Source: an uncultured Anaeromyxobacter sp.
GTDB taxonomy: Bacteria; Myxococcota; Myxococcia; Myxococcales; Anaeromyxobacteraceae
Assembly (NCBI GenBank): GCA_903904005.1
Contig: CAIVAR010000019.1
Coordinates: forward strand, 1 to 44,575
Direction: 5' to 3'
Length of the DNA stretch: 44,575 bases
Shown one piece after another: positions 32,838-41,444 of this stretch. A model generated the notes under the pieces. That model ran no database searches and was not told the origin of the DNA. It worked only from the letters and a program-made list of their open reading frames with translations. The translations under genes were made by a program, and so were the position numbers. Position 1 is the first letter of the stretch, and each line of letters starts with the position of its first letter.

Positions 32838-33110
32838 CTAGCGCTCCCCGAAGCCCGACTCGAAGACCTTGGCGATGGCCGCCATCGCGGCGGCGGCGTC
32901 CTGCCCCTCGCAGGTCACGATCACGCTGGAGCCCTTGGCGGCCGCCAGCGTCAGCACCCCCATGATGCTCTTCGCGTTGATCTGGAGGCCGTCCTTCTCG
33001 AAGTGGACGTCGCTGCGGAACCGGTTGGCGGTCTGGACCACCATGGCCGCCGGGCGGGCGTGGAGCCCGAGGGAGTTCACCACCGTGAAGGTCCGTTCCA
33101 GCCGCTCCAT
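32838..33110 (-). CDS. ptsH: Phosphocarrier protein HPr
   Basis: A 90-residue carrier that passes phosphate from enzyme I to EIIA. The phosphorylated histidine is H17 in LGLHARPAAM. The regulatory serine (S48 in AKSIMGVLTLAA) is also present and is the expected target of the HprK encoded upstream. The ATG at 33110 follows GGAAGGTAGTC, and the gene starts two bases after the EIID stop. The presence of both sites suggests true dual control rather than simple sugar transport. Confidence 0.96.
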   Translation of the reverse strand: MERLERTFTVVNSLGLHARPAAMVVQTANRFRSDVHFEKDGLQINAKSIMGVLTLAAAKGSSVIVTCEGQDAAAAMAAIAKVFESGFGER

Positions 33111-33112
33111 GA

Positions 33113-33874
33113 CTACCTTCCTCCCCCGAAGACCTGCGCCGCCATCCCCGCCGCCGTGCCCACGCCGATCGCCGCGTACGCCGACGGCAGCAGCCTGGCC
33201 CGCAGGCCGAGCGCGCCGAGCCCCGCCGCCGCCGTCGCGAGCGCCAGGAACCCCGCACCCGGCCCCAGCCGCCCGACCGCCGAGAGGGCGAAGAGCCCGG
33301 CGGCGACGCCGCAGAGGACGGCGCCGCCCTTGCGGAGGTGGGCCGCCCAGGTGGGCAGGGAGAGGGCCGCGAGCCGGGTCACCACCTCGTCGCCGCAGCG
33401 GTGGCCGGCGCGGAACAGGCTCCATCGGATCCAGAGGTGGAGGGCGTTGTAGACCGCGAGCGACGCCACCAGCGCCGGCCACCCGAGCGCCATCGTCCCC
33501 ACGGCGGCCAGCGCGCCGAAGAACGGCCGGAGCCCGGCCCAGAAGAACCCGTCCCCCACCGCCGCCAGCGGCCCCTGCAGCACCTGCTTGTAGGCGAGCG
33601 GCGCGCCGGGCGGCTCCTCGCCGGCCGCGACCCGCTCCTCGTGGTGGATGGCGCCGCCCACGATGGCGGCCGCCGTGTACGGGTGGCAGTTGAAGGTGGC
33701 GAAGTGTCGCCGAAGCGCCTCGATGCGCCGCCCCGGGTCGGCGTAGAGCCGGCGCAGCGCGGGGTCGATGGCGTAGGCGAAGCCCAGGTTCTGCATGCCC
33801 CGGCGGTTCCAGGCCGCCTGCAGGAAGAGGCAGCGCCAGAAGACGCGGCGCAGGGTGGCGGCCGGGACGCTCAC
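33113..33874 (-). CDS. PTS mannose-family EIID component
   Basis: A 253-residue membrane component of a mannose-type permease. Family features are the N-terminal RRVFWRCLFLQAAWNRRGMQNLGFAYAIDPALRRLY and the segment GDGFFWAGLRPFFGALA. The hydrophobic segments are at the C-terminal half. The GTG start at 33874 overlaps the EIIC stop (GTGA), with GGAGG six bases upstream. Confidence 0.92.
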   Translation of the reverse strand: MSVPAATLRRVFWRCLFLQAAWNRRGMQNLGFAYAIDPALRRLYADPGRRIEALRRHFATFNCHPYTAAAIVGGAIHHEERVAAGEEPPGAPLAYKQVLQGPLAAVGDGFFWAGLRPFFGALAAVGTMALGWPALVASLAVYNALHLWIRWSLFRAGHRCGDEVVTRLAALSLPTWAAHLRKGGAVLCGVAAGLFALSAVGRLGPGAGFLALATAAAGLGALGLRARLLPSAYAAIGVGTAAGMAAQVFGGGR

Positions 33875-34566
33875 CGGGTGCCTCCGGCGAGCCAGCCCAC
33901 CGCGAAGGTGACCACGGCCGCCCCGGCGAAGAGGCCGATGCCCGGCGCGCTGCGGAAGGCCCGGGCCCCCGCCGCGGCCGCCAGGCCGCAGAGGGCGGCG
34001 AACCCCCAGCCGAGCGGGACGTCGACGGTGGGGAACGCGTGGAGGACCGCGGGGATGATCCAGGCGACGACGGCCGCCGCGACGGGCGTGAGGAGCGCCG
34101 ACACCGCGAAGGGGAGCGCCATCCCGTAGAGGTTCTCGCGCACGGCGGCGACGGGGGAGCCGCGGTCGAGCAGCGCCTCCGCCCGGGCGGCGAGCCGGAC
34201 GTTCCACTCCTCGATGGCGCGATCGGTGGTCCGCCCCAGCACCGCGAGCGTGCCGGCGAGCACGACGGCGAGCACGGCGACCGCGGGGGTGACGCCGGTG
34301 CCGAGCGCCTTGCCGGCGAGGACCGCCCCGGCGGCGATGGCGGCGGTGCCGAGCGCCTCGTTGGGCGGCAGGGAGGCCCCCATGTTCACGGCGCCCAGCC
34401 AGAGCAGCTCGAGCGGCGGCCCGAGGAGGAGCCCGCCCGGTAGATCGCCGAGCGCCAGGCCGAGGATGGGCGCGAGCGCCACGGGGCGGGAGAGCATGGC
34501 CTGGAGGAAGCCCTTGCGCTCCACCGCCGCGAGCCCGGCGACCACGGCGACGACGAGGTAGTCCAC
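33871..34566 (-). CDS. PTS mannose-family EIIC component
   Basis: A 231-residue multi-spanning permease component (usual size about 260). The N-terminal ERKGFLQAMLSRPVALAPILGLALGDLPGGLLLGPPLELLWLGAVNMGASLPPNEALGT region carries the family pattern of substrate-path residues. The start is a GTG at 34566 with a moderate AGGAT site, 15 bases behind the EIIB stop. Sugar specificity cannot be read; many mannose-family systems in this phylum lack a known substrate. Confidence 0.9.
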   Translation of the reverse strand: MDYLVVAVVAGLAAVERKGFLQAMLSRPVALAPILGLALGDLPGGLLLGPPLELLWLGAVNMGASLPPNEALGTAAIAAGAVLAGKALGTGVTPAVAVLAVVLAGTLAVLGRTTDRAIEEWNVRLAARAEALLDRGSPVAAVRENLYGMALPFAVSALLTPVAAAVVAWIIPAVLHAFPTVDVPLGWGFAALCGLAAAAGARAFRSAPGIGLFAGAAVVTFAVGWLAGGTR

Positions 34567-34581
34567 GCGCGCTCGATCCTA

Positions 34582-35076
34582 TCAGCCCGCGGCGTTCCAG
34601 CGCCGCTCGATCTCGGCCAGGCCGACCGGGGCGTCGAGGGGGACCGCCCGGGCCTCGACGCGGAAGCCGGCCGCCTCGAGCCGGCGGAGGCCGTCGAGCT
34701 CGGCGGCGGTGAGGAAGACCGACGGGGTCACCTTGCGCCGTCCCTGGGCGTAGTGGACGTTGCCGACGTTGACGACCGCGGCCCGCGCCGGCGTGAGCCC
34801 GGCCACCACGGCCCGTTCCGCCGATTCGACGTCGCGCAGCACGAGCAGCACGGGGTCGGGTGCCCGCGCCAGCGCGTCCCAGTCGACCGACCGCAGCGGC
34901 TCCACGGCGGCGGTCACCCCGGGAGGGAGGGCGAGCGTCATGGCGGCCCGGGCGAGGGGGCTCCCGGCGGCCTCGTCGTCGGCCACCACCACCCGCTGCG
35001 CGCCGAGGTGCGGAACCCAGCCCACGAGCACCTGGCCGTGGACGAGCCGCTCGTCGATGCGCAGGAGCGCGATCAC
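34582..35076 (-). CDS. PTS mannose-family EIIB component
   Basis: A 164-residue cytoplasmic phosphotransfer protein. The phosphorylated histidine is H13 in RIDERLVHGQVLVGW, the EIIB-Man/Sor signature. Later NVGNVHYAQGRRKVTPSVFL matches the family. The GTG at 35076 overlaps the EIIA stop (GTGA) with GGAGGA upstream. EIIA and EIIB are separate proteins here, unlike E. coli ManX. Confidence 0.94.
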   Translation of the reverse strand: MIALLRIDERLVHGQVLVGWVPHLGAQRVVVADDEAAGSPLARAAMTLALPPGVTAAVEPLRSVDWDALARAPDPVLLVLRDVESAERAVVAGLTPARAAVVNVGNVHYAQGRRKVTPSVFLTAAELDGLRRLEAAGFRVEARAVPLDAPVGLAEIERRWNAAG

Positions 35077-35519
35077 GCCGATCCTCCGCCGCCCGGCTCG
35101 GCGCCGGCCGCCGGCCGCGGGCGCAGGACCTCGCTCGCCAGCGTGATGTTCTTCTGGCCGTAGGCGCAGATGAGGCGGGCCACGTCGGCGAGGCGGGCGC
35201 CGGGCGTCCGGCAGGTGGAGAGCTTGAGCAGCATCGGCAGGTTCACGCCGGTGACGACGTCGACCCCGTCGCCGAGGAAGCCGAGCGCGAGGTTGGCCGG
35301 CGTGCCGCCCAGCATGTCGGTGAGCACCAGCACGCCGTCGCCGTCCTCGACCTCCCGGATGGCGGTGGCGATGGCCTCCCGGGAGGCGTCGAGGGGAATG
35401 GCCGAGGCCACCGAGACGGCGCGCGCACGGGGGAGCGCCCCGACGATGCCCTCGGCGCAGGCCAGGGTCTCCTCGGCGAGCCGCCCGTGCGTCGCGATCA
35501 CCACCCCGATCATCGTCAT
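35073..35519 (-). CDS. PTS mannose-family EIIA component
   Basis: A 148-residue cytoplasmic component that takes phosphate from HPr. The active histidine is H11 in VIATHGRLAEE, and DMLGGTPANLALGF and TGVNLPMLLKL complete the family pattern. The last 15 residues are a Pro/Gly-rich tail. ATG codons at 35519 and 35513 are both usable; AAGGAG in the end of rapZ serves them. The gene follows the rapZ stop directly. Confidence 0.94.
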   Translation of the reverse strand: MTMIGVVIATHGRLAEETLACAEGIVGALPRARAVSVASAIPLDASREAIATAIREVEDGDGVLVLTDMLGGTPANLALGFLGDGVDVVTGVNLPMLLKLSTCRTPGARLADVARLICAYGQKNITLASEVLRPRPAAGAEPGGGGSA

Positions 35520-36415
35520 TCACTCCTTGTCGACGTCGCGGTGCCAGACCCGGACCGGGATGCCGCGCTTCCCGAGCCGGGTCGCCAGCTCGTTGGCGAT
35601 GGCCACCGAGCGGTGACGCCCCCCCGTGCACCCGATGGCCACGGTGAGGTAGGTCTTCCCCTCGGCGCGGTAGCGGGGGATGAGGAAGCCGGCCAGGTCG
35701 TCGGCCTTCTCCAGGAACTGCTTCGCATCCTCCTGCCCGAGGACGAAATCGCGCACCCGCGGCTCGGTTCCCGGGAAGGGCTTCAGCTCGGGGACGAAGT
35801 AGGGGTTGGGGAGGAAGCGCACGTCGAGGACGAGGTCGGCGTGGGCGGGGATCCCGGAGCGGAAGCCGAAGGAGACCAGCGTCACCCCCATGGCCTCGGA
35901 CCCGGCCCCCACGAAGCGGTTGTGCACCAGCCGCTTCAGCTCGTGGACGTTGAGGCGCGTGGTGTCGATCACCTCGTCGGCCGCCGCGCGCAGCCCGGAG
36001 AGCGCCTTGCGCTCGGCGGCGATGCCGTCGGGCACGCTCCCCGAGTCGCCGGCCAGCGGGTGGCGCCGCCGCGTCTCCGAGTAGCGGCGGATGAGCGACT
36101 CGTCGGAGGAGTCGAAGAAGAGGACGGTGACGTCGGCCCCCTTGCGGCGCAGCTCCTCCACGATGCGGGGCGCATCCGCCAGGAAGCGCTGCTCGCGGGC
36201 GTCGACGACGAGCCCGATGCGGGAGACCTGGCCGGCGGTGTGGCCGGAGAGCTCGAGCAGCTTCTCCAGGAAGACGATGGGGAAGTTGTCGACGCAGTAG
36301 AAGCCGCCGTCCTCCAGCGCGCGGAGCGCGGTGGTCTTCCCCGAGCCGGAGACGCCGGTCAGGATCACCACCTGGGTCTGCGGGGAGCCGCGGACCTCCT
36401 CGGTGACGGGCGGGT

Positions 36416-36419
<4 letters not shown>
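35520..36419 (-). CDS. rapZ: RapZ-family nucleotide-binding protein
   Basis: A 299-residue protein. An N-terminal P-loop GVSGSGKTT lies at residues 22-30, the middle has [22 protein letters not shown], and the C-terminal domain holds [16 protein letters not shown], the RapZ signature. In E. coli RapZ guides RNase E to the sRNA GlmZ and senses glucosamine 6-phosphate. In other phyla the ancestral role is less clear, and the usual placement beside hprK or ptsN points to PTS-linked control. The GTG at 36419 overlaps the hprK stop. Confidence 0.95.
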
Positions 36420-37381
<962 letters not shown>

Positions 37382-37389
37382 CGGCGCGG

Positions 37390-37418
37390 AGTGTAGCGCG
37401 CACCCCTCCCGGCGTCGA
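37390..37418 (-). promoter_or_regulatory. PTS operon promoter ahead of hprK
   Basis: On the minus strand TCGACG (37413-37418), a 17-base spacer and TACACT (37390-37395) lie 8 bases upstream of the hprK ATG. The match is moderate, but the spacing is ideal. Confidence 0.45.
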
Positions 37419-37490
37419 CCGGAGGGGGACCGGCGCGCCCCGTTCCCGGGGCTCCGGACGGGTCGTTCTCCGCTCCGGGACCTTTCATCG

Positions 37491-37519
37491 TTGACGGGGG
37501 TGCCCGGCGAACCTAGATC
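37491..37519 (+). promoter_or_regulatory. Promoter of the DHH phosphoesterase gene
   Basis: TTGACG (37491-37496), a 17-base spacer and TAGATC (37514-37519) precede the ATG at 37531 by 11 bases. The message would start only about five bases upstream of the ATG. No ribosome-binding site is visible, which agrees with leaderless translation. Confidence 0.5.
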
Positions 37520-37530
37520 GGTCGCGCGTC

Positions 37531-38505
37531 ATGGACGCGCGCATCCTCTACCACGCGAACTGTTTCGACGGCTGCGCCTCGGCGGCGTACCTGGGCCGCT
37601 TCCTCCAGGCACGCCTGGGCCCCGGCGTCGGCGCCATCGACCACGTCCCGCTCCAGCACCAGGCCGGGAACCCCATCCCGCCCGACGCCTTCTCCGCCGA
37701 CGTGAACGCCATCGTCGACTTCCGCTACTCCCCCTCCCCCCGGCTGGACTGGTGGTTCGACCACCACCAGAGCGCCTTCCAGCCCGCCTCGGACCGGGCC
37801 CACTTCGAGGCCGACCGCTCCGGGCAGCGCTTCTGGGACCCCGCCGCGCCCTCCTGCACCGGCTTCATCGCCCGGGTCACGCGGGAGCGCTTCGGCTTCG
37901 AGGCCCCCGACCTGGCCGAGCTGGTGCGCTGGGCCGACGTCATCGACGCAGCCGCCTTCCCCACGGCCGAGGTGGCGGTCCAGCTGGCCGAGCCGGCGCT
38001 GCGCGTCATGACCTTCCTCGAGGCCACCCGGGATCCGTCCGCGCCGGGCCGGCTCATCGAGGCGCTGCGTACCCGCAGCCTCGCCGAGGTGGCGGCCGAG
38101 CCCTGGGTGTCGGGTCCGCTCGCACCGGTGCTGGAGCGCCACTTCCGGTCCATCGACGCGGTCCGGGCGGCGGCGCGGCTCGACGGGGGCGTGGCCTTCC
38201 TCGACCTCGCCGCGGCCGGGCTCGAGACCGGCAACAAGTTCGTTCTGTACTGGCTCTTCCCCTCGGCCCGCTACACGGTGACGGTCTCGCACGACCCCAA
38301 GCGGTCCAAGGTGTCGGTGGGCTCGAACCCCTGGGCGCGGCCGCCGCGGGCCCACGACATCTCCCGCATCTGCGAGCGCTACGGCGGGGGCGGCCATCCG
38401 GTGGTGGGCGCGGTCTCCCTCGATCCGGACCGGCTCGAGGACGCCCGGCGCATCGCCCGGGAGATCGTGGTCACCCTGCAGGCGGCGCCGGAGGGGACGG
38501 CATGA
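37531..38505 (+). CDS. DHH family phosphoesterase
   Basis: A 324-residue cytoplasmic phosphoesterase. Metal-site motifs are HANCFDG (D13), IVDF (D63) and FDHHQS (D77-H78-H79), with the C-terminal DHHA1 element GGGGHPVVGA near residue 290. Relatives include nanoRNases, cyclic dinucleotide phosphodiesterases and polyphosphatases. The family motif alone does not decide the substrate. The first motif has Asn where DHH proteins often have Asp/His, which may place it outside the NrnA group. Its stop overlaps the receiver-domain gene (ATGA), so both are co-translated. Confidence 0.88.
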   Translation: MDARILYHANCFDGCASAAYLGRFLQARLGPGVGAIDHVPLQHQAGNPIPPDAFSADVNAIVDFRYSPSPRLDWWFDHHQSAFQPASDRAHFEADRSGQRFWDPAAPSCTGFIARVTRERFGFEAPDLAELVRWADVIDAAAFPTAEVAVQLAEPALRVMTFLEATRDPSAPGRLIEALRTRSLAEVAAEPWVSGPLAPVLERHFRSIDAVRAAARLDGGVAFLDLAAAGLETGNKFVLYWLFPSARYTVTVSHDPKRSKVSVGSNPWARPPRAHDISRICERYGGGGHPVVGAVSLDPDRLEDARRIAREIVVTLQAAPEGTA

Positions 38506-38882
38506 CCCCTGGGCAGTCGATCCTGGTCGTCGACGACGACGACGATTTCCGCGAGGCGCTCTGCGAGGTGCTCTCGGAGGCCGGCTACCCCGTGGAGCAG
38601 GCCGCCAACGGGGAGATCGCGCTCCGGCGCATCGCCGGCGAGCAGCCCGGCGTGGTGCTGCTGGATCTCAAGATGCCGGTGCTCGACGGGTGGGGTGTCG
38701 TCGAGCGGATGCGCAAGGACCCGACCACGGCCCACATCCCCATCCTCCTCCTGTCGGCCTACGGGTTCGAGTGGGAGTCGGAGCTTCTCGGCGCGCAGGG
38801 CTTCATCCCCAAGAGCGTGGGGATGGAGGAGATCCTGGACCGGATCCGGCGCATCGCCGGATCGCCGCCCATGCACCACTAG
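38502..38882 (+). CDS. Stand-alone response regulator receiver protein
   Basis: A 126-residue CheY-like protein without an output domain. The acidic pocket is D11-D15 (VVDDDDD), the phosphorylated residue is D55 in LLDLKMPVLDGW, and the switch residues are S85 and K104. GGAGG precedes the ATG at 38502. No histidine kinase is nearby. Its coupling to the DHH phosphoesterase suggests it may regulate or receive signals with that enzyme. Confidence 0.93.
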   Translation: MTPGQSILVVDDDDDFREALCEVLSEAGYPVEQAANGEIALRRIAGEQPGVVLLDLKMPVLDGWGVVERMRKDPTTAHIPILLLSAYGFEWESELLGAQGFIPKSVGMEEILDRIRRIAGSPPMHH

Positions 38883-38904
38883 GCAGGGAGAGGAACCGTC
38901 CGCC

Positions 38905-39339
38905 ATGTACCTCGTCGTGCTGTTCGCCCATTCGATCGTCCGCTGGGTCGTCCTCGGTTGCGCCGCCTGGGCCGTGCTCTCCGCCCGCTCGGGGATGCGC
39001 TCCGGGCGCGCCTGGACCCGCCGCGCCCGCGTCCCGGGCATCGTGCTGGCGGCGGCCGCCGACGTCCAGCTGCTGCTCGGCCTCTCGCTCTGGCTCTTCC
39101 TCTCGCCCCACGCCATCACCCAGGGTGTACGCTCCCACTACTGGACCTACGCCCACCCGCTCCTCGGCATCGCGGTGGTGATCCTGGTCCACGTGGGAAG
39201 CGTGCGGGTCCGCCGGATGCTCGACGACGGCGCGCGCTGGCGGACGGCGGCGCGGTTCTACCTGGCGGCCCTGGTGCTGGCGGTGGTGGCCGTTCCCTGG
39301 CCGCTCGCCGGGATGGGGCGCCGGCTCCTCCCCTTCTGA
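38905..39339 (+). CDS. Small four-span membrane protein of unknown function
   Basis: A 144-residue protein with about four hydrophobic segments: roughly 1-27, 45-68, 84-104 and 117-138. It has a histidine in the first (LFAHSIVRW) and a histidine in the third (HPLLGIAVVILVHVGSV). Histidines within membrane spans are reminiscent of cytochrome b-like proteins, but no full haem motif is seen. The ATG at 38905 has a GGAGAGGA region 10-15 bases upstream. It follows the receiver gene by 22 bases. I do not recognise a named family with certainty. Confidence 0.72.
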   Translation: MYLVVLFAHSIVRWVVLGCAAWAVLSARSGMRSGRAWTRRARVPGIVLAAAADVQLLLGLSLWLFLSPHAITQGVRSHYWTYAHPLLGIAVVILVHVGSVRVRRMLDDGARWRTAARFYLAALVLAVVAVPWPLAGMGRRLLPF

Positions 39340-39346
39340 GACCGGC

Positions 39347-40591
39347 CTACCCGGCGCCGCCCTTGCCGCCCCGCTTGGGCCACTGGATCGCCGGCCGCAG
39401 CGTCTCCGGCGTGCGCTCGAGCAGCGTGGCCGGCTTGACCGATCCCTCGCCGTAGCGGTCGGCCAGCGCGTCGAGCGCGGCGTTGAGCGCGTCCCGACGG
39501 ATCCGCGCCTCCCCCGGATCGTCGGCGGGTGCGGCGCCGAAGAGCCCCAGCTGCCCGGGAGCGGCCTCCTCCTCGCCGAACCCGGAGACGGTGACCCCGG
39601 TGAGGCGCACCGGGCGATCGATCCCGGCCCGCCCCAGGTCCGCCTGGATGGCGCGGTAGATCTCCCCGGCGTCGTCGGTCGGGTGCGGCAGCGTCGACCG
39701 CCGGGTCACCTGCTCGAAGTCGGCGAACTTCACCTTGAGCGTCACCACCCGGCCGCGGAGCCCGGCTTCCCGCAGGCGGCGCGCCACCCGGACGCTCTGG
39801 TCGAGGAGCTGCGGGAGGAGCGCCTCCGCGCCGGGCAGGTCCCGCTCGAAGGTGTCCTCGGCGCCGACCGAGTGGGCCCCCTCGTCCGGGATCACCGGGC
39901 GCGGGTCGATACCCGCCGCGAGCGCGCGCATGTGGGCCCCCTGGGAGCCGAACCGCTCCACCAGCACCTGCTCCGGGAACCGGGCCAGCTCGCCGATGGT
40001 GGCGACGCCCAGCGCCCGGAGGGCCTGCTCGGTGACCTTTCCCACGCCCCAGAGGCGCGAGACCGGAAGCGGCGCGAGGAAGGCCGCGGTGGTCCCGGGC
40101 GGCACCGCCACGAGCCCGTCGGGCTTCCCCAGGTCGGAGGCGATCTTCGCGGCCATCTTGCAGTCGGCCACGCCCGCGGACACGGTGAGCCCGGTCCCGT
40201 CGCGGACCTCCGATTTCACTCGTCGTGCAATGTGCTCCGGCTCGCCGTGGAGGGCGCGGCTGCGGGTCACGTCGAGGAAGGCCTCGTCGAGGGAGAGCGG
40301 CTCCACGAGCGGCGTGTAGCGCCGGTAGACCCCGAAGACGGTCCGCGAGAGCTCCTCGTAGCGGGGAAAGCGCGGCGGCAGGAAGACGCCCTCCGGGCAG
40401 CGGCGCCGGGCCTCGACGGTGGGCATGGCCGAGCGCACGCCGAAGCGGCGCGCCTCGTAGCTGGCGGCGCAGACCACCCCTCGTCCCGACGTGCCTCCCA
40501 CGATCACCGGCTTGCCGCGCAGCGCCGGGTCGTCGAGCTGCTCGACCGAGGCGTAGAAGGCGTCGAGGTCGAGGTGGAGGATGGACGGCAC
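39347..40591 (-). CDS. dinB: DNA polymerase IV
   Basis: A 414-residue Y-family translesion polymerase. The metal-binding aspartate D8 is in HLDLDAFYASVEQ, and D102/E103 are in LSLDEAFLDVT. The thumb and little-finger regions follow, with LPVSRLWGVGKVTEQAL and the DFEQVTRR strand. Near the C-terminus QLGLF matches the sliding-clamp binding motif. The GTG at 40591 was chosen because it gives the usual short N-terminus. A longer frame from 40666 adds 25 unrelated residues. No SOS box was recognised upstream. Confidence 0.95.
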   Translation of the reverse strand: MPSILHLDLDAFYASVEQLDDPALRGKPVIVGGTSGRGVVCAASYEARRFGVRSAMPTVEARRRCPEGVFLPPRFPRYEELSRTVFGVYRRYTPLVEPLSLDEAFLDVTRSRALHGEPEHIARRVKSEVRDGTGLTVSAGVADCKMAAKIASDLGKPDGLVAVPPGTTAAFLAPLPVSRLWGVGKVTEQALRALGVATIGELARFPEQVLVERFGSQGAHMRALAAGIDPRPVIPDEGAHSVGAEDTFERDLPGAEALLPQLLDQSVRVARRLREAGLRGRVVTLKVKFADFEQVTRRSTLPHPTDDAGEIYRAIQADLGRAGIDRPVRLTGVTVSGFGEEEAAPGQLGLFGAAPADDPGEARIRRDALNAALDALADRYGEGSVKPATLLERTPETLRPAIQWPKRGGKGGAG

Positions 40592-40705
40592 GCCCGACCC
40601 TCTTACCACCCCCCTGCCACGCCCGAAGCGGTGCGGGGGAGGCTGGAATGGCCATAGACGACCCAAGAGGGTGCAGCCAGGGCTGGGAAAGTGACTATTG
40701 TAGAC

Positions 40706-40745
40706 TCGACAAGTCCATCTTGATTTATATCATTTATTGATGGAC
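40706..40745 (+). promoter_or_regulatory. tetR promoter with flanking inverted repeat operator
   Basis: TCGACA (40706-40711), a 16-base spacer and TATCAT (40728-40733) are both five-of-six matches to consensus, set in an AT-rich island. GTCCATC (40713-40719) and GATGGAC (40739-40745) form a perfect 7-bp inverted repeat spanning the spacer, the -10 box and the start point. This is a typical layout for TetR autorepression. Confidence 0.7.
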
Positions 40746-40778
40746 ATTGTGGGTCTCTCAACTCGAGGAGATGTCTCC

Positions 40779-41396
40779 ATGGAAAACCAAGGAACCACGA
40801 CGGCCGCGGCACCCGGAGGGCGGATCGCATCCCGGCTGTGGGCGGCGGCGCGCACCGAGTTCTCGAGCCGCGGCTACCACGGGGCCCGGGTCCAGGGGAT
40901 CGCCAAGCGCGCCGGGTGCAACGTCGCGCTTCTCTATCGTCACTGGGCATCGAAGCGCGCCCTGTACATCGAGATCCTGAAGGCGATCTGGCAGGACGGC
41001 GCGAAGGAGATCGCCAGCCAGCTCGAGACCTCGAGCGGTGCCCGGGGCGTGGTCTCGGCCTACCTCGAGACCCGCATGAAGGATCCCGAGGCGAGCCAGA
41101 TCGTGATCCGGGAACTGCTCGACGGAGGCCCCTTCCTCCGCGAGATCATCGCCTCCGACCCGACCGTGGTGCTGCCGATGCGGCAGGTTGCCGAGGTGAT
41201 GCGCCGGGGGAACGGCCACGCGCTGCGCGCCGGGGTGGACCCGGAGATGGCGGTGCTCGCCGTGGCCGGCCTCGCCGCGCTGGTGGGTGCGGCCCACACC
41301 TCGACCGAGGCCTTCTTCGAGAACAACGCTCCCTCGAGCGATGGCTGGAAGGCGCTCGTCACCGACGTGCTGCTCCACGGCCTCGAGGCCCGGTAG
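40779..41396 (+). CDS. TetR family transcriptional regulator
   Basis: A 205-residue repressor. The N-terminal helix-turn-helix is at about 18-65: RLWAAARTEFSSRGYHGARVQGIAKRAGCNVALLYRHWASKRALY. The ligand-binding part is helical. The ATG at 40779 has GAGGAG eight bases upstream; the longer in-frame ATG at 40737 would start inside the operator. It probably controls itself and perhaps the ThiO-like gene 48 bases downstream. The ligand is unknown. Confidence 0.93.
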   Translation: MENQGTTTAAAPGGRIASRLWAAARTEFSSRGYHGARVQGIAKRAGCNVALLYRHWASKRALYIEILKAIWQDGAKEIASQLETSSGARGVVSAYLETRMKDPEASQIVIRELLDGGPFLREIIASDPTVVLPMRQVAEVMRRGNGHALRAGVDPEMAVLAVAGLAALVGAAHTSTEAFFENNAPSSDGWKALVTDVLLHGLEAR

Positions 41397-41444
41397 GGCG
41401 CTCGCCCCTTGGCCGCGCCCCGGCCCGGGGATACGTTGCGGGCC

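Noticed and set aside
29910-33452. A 1180-residue plus-strand frame opposite metK and the PTS genes
   Set aside because: It is antisense to clearly recognised genes, shows His/Asp/Val/Gly cycling typical of reverse reading in GC-rich DNA, and lacks any motif.
40592-40666. 25-residue N-terminal extension of DinB
   Set aside because: The added residues have no family match, and the GTG at 40591 gives the standard polymerase IV N-terminus.
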